A stretch of 64,000 nt of DNA, from assembly GCF_002584535.1 (NCBI RefSeq), contig NZ_NUOT01000046.1, positions 1 to 64,000 on the forward strand. Direction: 5' to 3'. This stretch comes from Bacillus cereus. Lineage in GTDB: Bacteria; Bacillota; Bacilli; Bacillales; Bacillaceae_G. Shown one piece after another: positions 61,236 to 64,000 of the stretch (position 1 is its first letter; each line of letters begins with the position of its first letter). The notes under the pieces are model-generated. The model did not search any database, was not told where the DNA came from, and saw only the letters and a list, made by a program, of their open reading frames with translations. A program made the position numbers and the translations under genes.

Positions 61236-61646
61236 TTATTTCAAATTCTTTTCATTTTTTCCTCTTCGTTTCTCTTCTTCTTTAGCTAATTGTATATTCG
61301 CATAGGCTAAATTCGCAATCATTAAAAAGTGCCCGCCTAAAATGCCAGTACCAAATGCCCACATTTCCATTTCATGTTCAATTTCATACATAATGATTGC
61401 ACCCAATATAGCAGCTGCAAAACGATTTAAAATCCCTAATCCTGGCGCTCGTTGTTTTAATACAATGCTTTTCCCAATCTTTTCAACTCGTCTTGCTAGC
61501 AACCAAAGACAGTATGCGCTGACTGCTAATCCGATCCCAAAGCCAGTAACTTGCTTTGAAAAAGGCGTTATCGTCCATAAAAGTAGTAAACCACTAAAAA
61601 TCATATATAACTGTAGTTTGTATACTCGTAACGCAACTTCAATCAA
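61236..61646 (-). CDS. AtpI-like (ATP synthase subunit I domain) membrane protein
   Basis: 136 residues with four hydrophobic helices (about 10-30, 34-50, 70-88, 92-112) and a Lys/Arg/Glu-rich tail. The arrangement resembles the ATP synthase I/AtpI family, which helps assemble the c-ring; no atp genes lie nearby, so it is an outlying member. I start it at TTG 61646, with AAGGAG 8 bases before; the longer frame from another TTG (61676) has no site. Confidence 0.6.
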   Translation of the reverse strand: MIEVALRVYKLQLYMIFSGLLLLWTITPFSKQVTGFGIGLAVSAYCLWLLARRVEKIGKSIVLKQRAPGLGILNRFAAAILGAIIMYEIEHEMEMWAFGTGILGGHFLMIANLAYANIQLAKEEEKRRGKNEKNLK

Positions 61647-61699
61647 AATATCCGCTCCTTGTTTCAAGTTTTGCAATAGGTAAAAAAAAAAGCAGCAAC

Positions 61700-63022
61700 C
61701 TACACAGTTGCTGCTTTCTCTTGTTGATGATCAATTTTTCGAATTTCAATGCGTTTAATTTGATATGCATCTTTTTCAAGAACTTTAAACTCATATCCTT
61801 CTGCTTCGACACATTGTCCTTCTTCAATTTCATGGTTCTGCATCATAATCCATCCACCAATTGTATCCACATCTTCTTCTTCGATGTGTAAACCAAATAA
61901 ATCTTTAACTTCTGTAATCAACACTTTTCCATCCACAATTTTGTGATGATCATTTATGTGTTGAATTGGTGGGTGTTCATCTTCATCGTATTCATCACGA
62001 ATTTCGCCGACGATTTCCTCCAATATATCTTCAAGCGTTACAATTCCGGCCGTGCCTCCGTATTCATCATATAAAACAGCCATTGGAATTCGCTTTTTCT
62101 GCATTTGCAGAAGTAAATCGTGAATTGGAGTTGTTTCCATAACTTCAATAATCGGACGCATATACGTACGAATAGATGATAAATCTTTTGTATCGCCTTT
62201 CATATATCGAATAAAGAAGTCTTTTACGTTAACCATACCAATAATATCATCTTTATCTTCTCCAAAGATTGGATAACGCGTGTATCGTTCACTTTGGATG
62301 ATGTTCATGTGCTCTTCTACTGAATCTTCGAGATAGAAACCGACAATTTCCGTCCGTGGTACCATAATCTCTTTCGCAATGCGGTTATCAAATTCAAAGA
62401 TATTATTTACATACTTATATTCTGCTTGATTAATTTCTCCACTTTCATAGCTCTCTGAAAGAATTAATCGTAATTCCTCTTCAGAATGGGCTACTTCATG
62501 TTCAGAAGCCGGTTTCAAGCCGAACAAACCAGTTATAACACGTGCTGAACTATTTAGCATCCAAATAAAAGGATACATTACTTTATAGAACATCATGAGC
62601 GGTCCAGCAAATAATAAAGTTACTCTTTCCGCCTTTTGAATTGCCATTGTTTTTGGTGCTAATTCACCTACCACAACATGTAAATATGTCATAATCATAA
62701 AAGCAAGACCAAAAGTTAATACATGAGATATAGAAGGAGTTATATTCCATTTCTCAAATAGCGGACGCAAAAGCTTCTCTATTGTCGGTTCACCTAACCA
62801 ACCCAGTCCCATTGCCGTAACTGTAATTCCTAACTGGCAAGCAGATAAATATTCATCTAAATTTGTTGTTACCTTTTTTGCTGCTAACGCACCGCGTTTT
62901 CCTTCCGCAACAAGCTGATCTATACGACTTGAACGTACCTTAACAATCGCAAATTCTGCTGCTACGAAAAATCCAGTAAATGCGATTAAAATCGCAACCA
63001 TGACTAAATTAAATATTCCCAA
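61700..63022 (-). CDS. CNNM/CorC-type hemolysin family protein (YhdP/YugS type)
   Basis: 440 residues. The DUF21 membrane domain (about 1-190) begins VAAEFAIVKVRSSRIDQL and has the conserved ACQLGITVTAMGLGWLGEP. Two CBS domains (about 200-330; VPRTEIVGFYLEDSVEEHM and RIPMAVLYDEYGGTAGIVTLEDILEEIVGEI) and a CorC/HlyC tail follow. It probably exports Mg2+ or another divalent ion. The start is TTG 63022 with AAGGGG 5 bases before. A MerR gene lies upstream, as with yhdP-yhdQ in B. subtilis. Confidence 0.9.
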   Translation of the reverse strand: MGIFNLVMVAILIAFTGFFVAAEFAIVKVRSSRIDQLVAEGKRGALAAKKVTTNLDEYLSACQLGITVTAMGLGWLGEPTIEKLLRPLFEKWNITPSISHVLTFGLAFMIMTYLHVVVGELAPKTMAIQKAERVTLLFAGPLMMFYKVMYPFIWMLNSSARVITGLFGLKPASEHEVAHSEEELRLILSESYESGEINQAEYKYVNNIFEFDNRIAKEIMVPRTEIVGFYLEDSVEEHMNIIQSERYTRYPIFGEDKDDIIGMVNVKDFFIRYMKGDTKDLSSIRTYMRPIIEVMETTPIHDLLLQMQKKRIPMAVLYDEYGGTAGIVTLEDILEEIVGEIRDEYDEDEHPPIQHINDHHKIVDGKVLITEVKDLFGLHIEEEDVDTIGGWIMMQNHEIEEGQCVEAEGYEFKVLEKDAYQIKRIEIRKIDHQQEKAATV

Positions 63023-63029
63023 TGAATCC

Positions 63030-63049
63030 CCTTAGTAAAAAAACTAAGG
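63030..63049 (-). promoter_or_regulatory. Hairpin covering the CorC ribosome binding site
   Basis: CCTTAGT (minus, 63049-63043) can pair with ACTAAGG (63036-63030), which contains the AAGGGG Shine-Dalgarno of the TTG start. A second, perfect AGGAGG (63061-63056) lies just upstream. This could tune translation. Confidence 0.5.
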
Positions 63050-63146
63050 TGTTCACCTCCTGTATACTTATAATGTTTTCTGATTCTCTATTTCTTTAGA
63101 AAACATAGCGCTATACAGAAATTAAAAGAGTCGGATCCAATTTCAA

Positions 63147-63602
63147 CTATAAAAATAGTATCAATGTTTGTATTAAAGTCGTCGTTTGACCAGATAAAGA
63201 CTTCGATATTTTTTCACGTTGTGAATCTGTTAACCCATCTAATAGAGGTTTCAACTGTGTTAGTTCTGCTTCTAATTGATGGATATGGTTTGTCACTTCA
63301 TTCACTTGTTTCGAAACGTGTTCATTGATACCGAGCAGCTTCTTTCTCTCCTCGATCCTCTCTTTAATCTCACAAAGCGGCATATGCATTTCCTTGCATT
63401 TCTCAATAAATTGTAATGTCTCAAATGCTGTTTCATCGTAATAGCGATAATTAGATTGAGATCGCTCCGCTTTTAAGATACCTAGATTCGTATAATAATC
63501 AATCGTTCGTTTCGATACGTGAGCCAAGTGAGCCAACTGTCCGATTCGATACACCTTCCCAACGATTTTTCCCTCCCCATTTATGTTAAGAACATCATAC
63601 AA
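63147..63602 (-). CDS. MerR family transcriptional regulator
   Basis: 151 residues as drawn. The MerR helix-turn-helix begins YRIGQLAHLAHVSKRTIDYYTNLGILKAERSQSNYRYYDE (about 18-57); a coiled dimerisation helix follows (about 75-125). No metal-binding cysteines are present in the C-terminus, so the ligand is not a thiol-bound metal. The start is uncertain: TTG 63602 gives this frame, while GTG 63554 gives the 135-residue form starting VYRIGQ, the more usual N-terminus. It probably acts on itself or the adjacent CorC gene. Confidence 0.85.
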   Translation of the reverse strand: MYDVLNINGEGKIVGKVYRIGQLAHLAHVSKRTIDYYTNLGILKAERSQSNYRYYDETAFETLQFIEKCKEMHMPLCEIKERIEERKKLLGINEHVSKQVNEVTNHIHQLEAELTQLKPLLDGLTDSQREKISKSLSGQTTTLIQTLILFL

Positions 63603-63832
63603 TACATAAACTGTACAGTCAAACGTGACAGTTTTCTAGCTCTGAATATGAATGACCAATTCGCACTTGATCTCCCTTCTCTAAACTAATTGACTTTGGA
63701 TAATTACTAATGTGAGACTGAATCACAACATATTTCATTTTACCTATCCCATATTCTGAAAATTAAGTTATAATTTTATTATAAAACTTATTTACGATAA
63801 ACAAATTCAAAATATTGAGAGGAGAAATTCTT

Positions 63833-63883
63833 ATGTACTACAGCAACCTTTTCGAAAATGATCAACCTGTAATCCGTCTATAA
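63833..63883 (+). CDS. Leader peptide MYYSNLFENDQPVIRL
   Basis: A 16-codon ORF with GAGAGGAG 8 bases upstream. Its last codons, CCGTCTA (63874-63880), are complementary to TAGACGG (63954-63960), which runs into the ribosome binding site of the next gene. This is the layout of translation attenuation of drug-resistance and stress genes. Confidence 0.65.
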   Translation: MYYSNLFENDQPVIRL

Positions 63884-63963
63884 TCTAAGGCGGGCATGCT
63901 TATATTTTTATAAAAAATATGCCTCGTCTTAGGACTTGTAAGAATCCTACAAATAGACGGAGG
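63874..63963 (+). promoter_or_regulatory. Putative translation attenuator
   Basis: CCGTCTA (63874-63880) can pair with TAGACGG (63954-63960), hiding the GGAGG (63959-63963). Inside, CTAAGGCG..GGCAT pairs with ATGCC..CGTCTTAG (about 63885-63932), and TTGTA/TACAA (about 63936-63952) makes a further small stem. A ribosome stalled on the leader would prevent the first pairing and open the site. Confidence 0.6.
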
Positions 63964-63972
63964 TATTTCACA

Positions 63973-64000
63973 ATGAAACAAACAATTTTAGGTGCCATAT
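63973..64000 (+). CDS. Truncated gene at right edge, product starts MKQTILGAI
   Basis: Only nine codons are inside the window. GGAGG lies 9 bases before the ATG. The hydrophobic start fits a membrane protein such as an exporter, in line with the attenuator type, but identity cannot be given. Confidence 0.5.

Overview
The window looks like a chromosomal stretch of a low-GC Gram-positive rod of the Bacillus cereus group. The signs are AT-rich DNA, strong AGGAGG-type ribosome binding sites, many U-tailed intrinsic terminators, and Bacillus leader RNAs: two T-boxes, an S-box and a ydaO element. Families typical of this group also occur, among them YjcZ, NETI, YwiC, YolD, UPF0316, GlnK/GlnL and LPXTG surface proteins. 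I see no rRNA, tRNA, CRISPR array or replication origin. Most of it is accessory metabolism, transport and regulation, with an unusual amount of gene debris.

Layout. 1-8.9 kb: an IS66 remnant, an orphan immunity-like protein, an acetyltransferase, two MFS pumps (one behind its own MarR regulator and operator), hydrolases and a frameshifted NAD(P)H:quinone oxidoreductase. 9-17 kb: an S-box RNA before a small unknown gene, YwiC, then a five-gene ECF vitamin-uptake cluster (S, fused A-A, T, a DUF4430 lipoprotein and an LPXTG protein built like intrinsic factor). 17-26 kb: RraA, YbaK, a second histidyl-tRNA synthetase behind a His-His-His leader peptide and attenuator, an ECF sigma/anti-sigma pair with a lipoprotein, and small membrane proteins. 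27-32 kb: the glutamine module glnT-glsA-glnK-glnL. 33-38 kb: a proline island, with higher-GC proBA under a proline T-box and a very AT-rich proI. 38-45 kb: SDR, an ABC exporter, ALDH and a DM13 protein. 45-47 kb: an apparently intact IS200/IS605 element (TnpA and TnpB with right-end RNA). 47-57 kb: a P-loop kinase, a phosphatase, DUF2785, Nudix, a tryptophan T-box left with a trpS stump, dxr, a c-di-AMP riboswitch before a 47-residue protein, a methyltransferase, and a CGNR regulator divergent from an MFS pump. 57-64 kb: YitT, Mqo, UPF0316, an AtpI-like protein, a CorC/CNNM protein with a MerR neighbour and, at the edge, a leader peptide that appears to control a truncated gene.

How the parts work together. 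The strongest theme is RNA-level control of amino-acid and tRNA-charging genes: ribosome-mediated attenuation for histidine, T-boxes for proline and tryptophan, and an S-box for SAM. The second is transporters paired with local regulators. The third is decay. Fragments of a histidine kinase, TrmO, TrpS, GNAT, a quinone reductase and two related gene tails sharing a 40-bp block show that this region is repeatedly rearranged.
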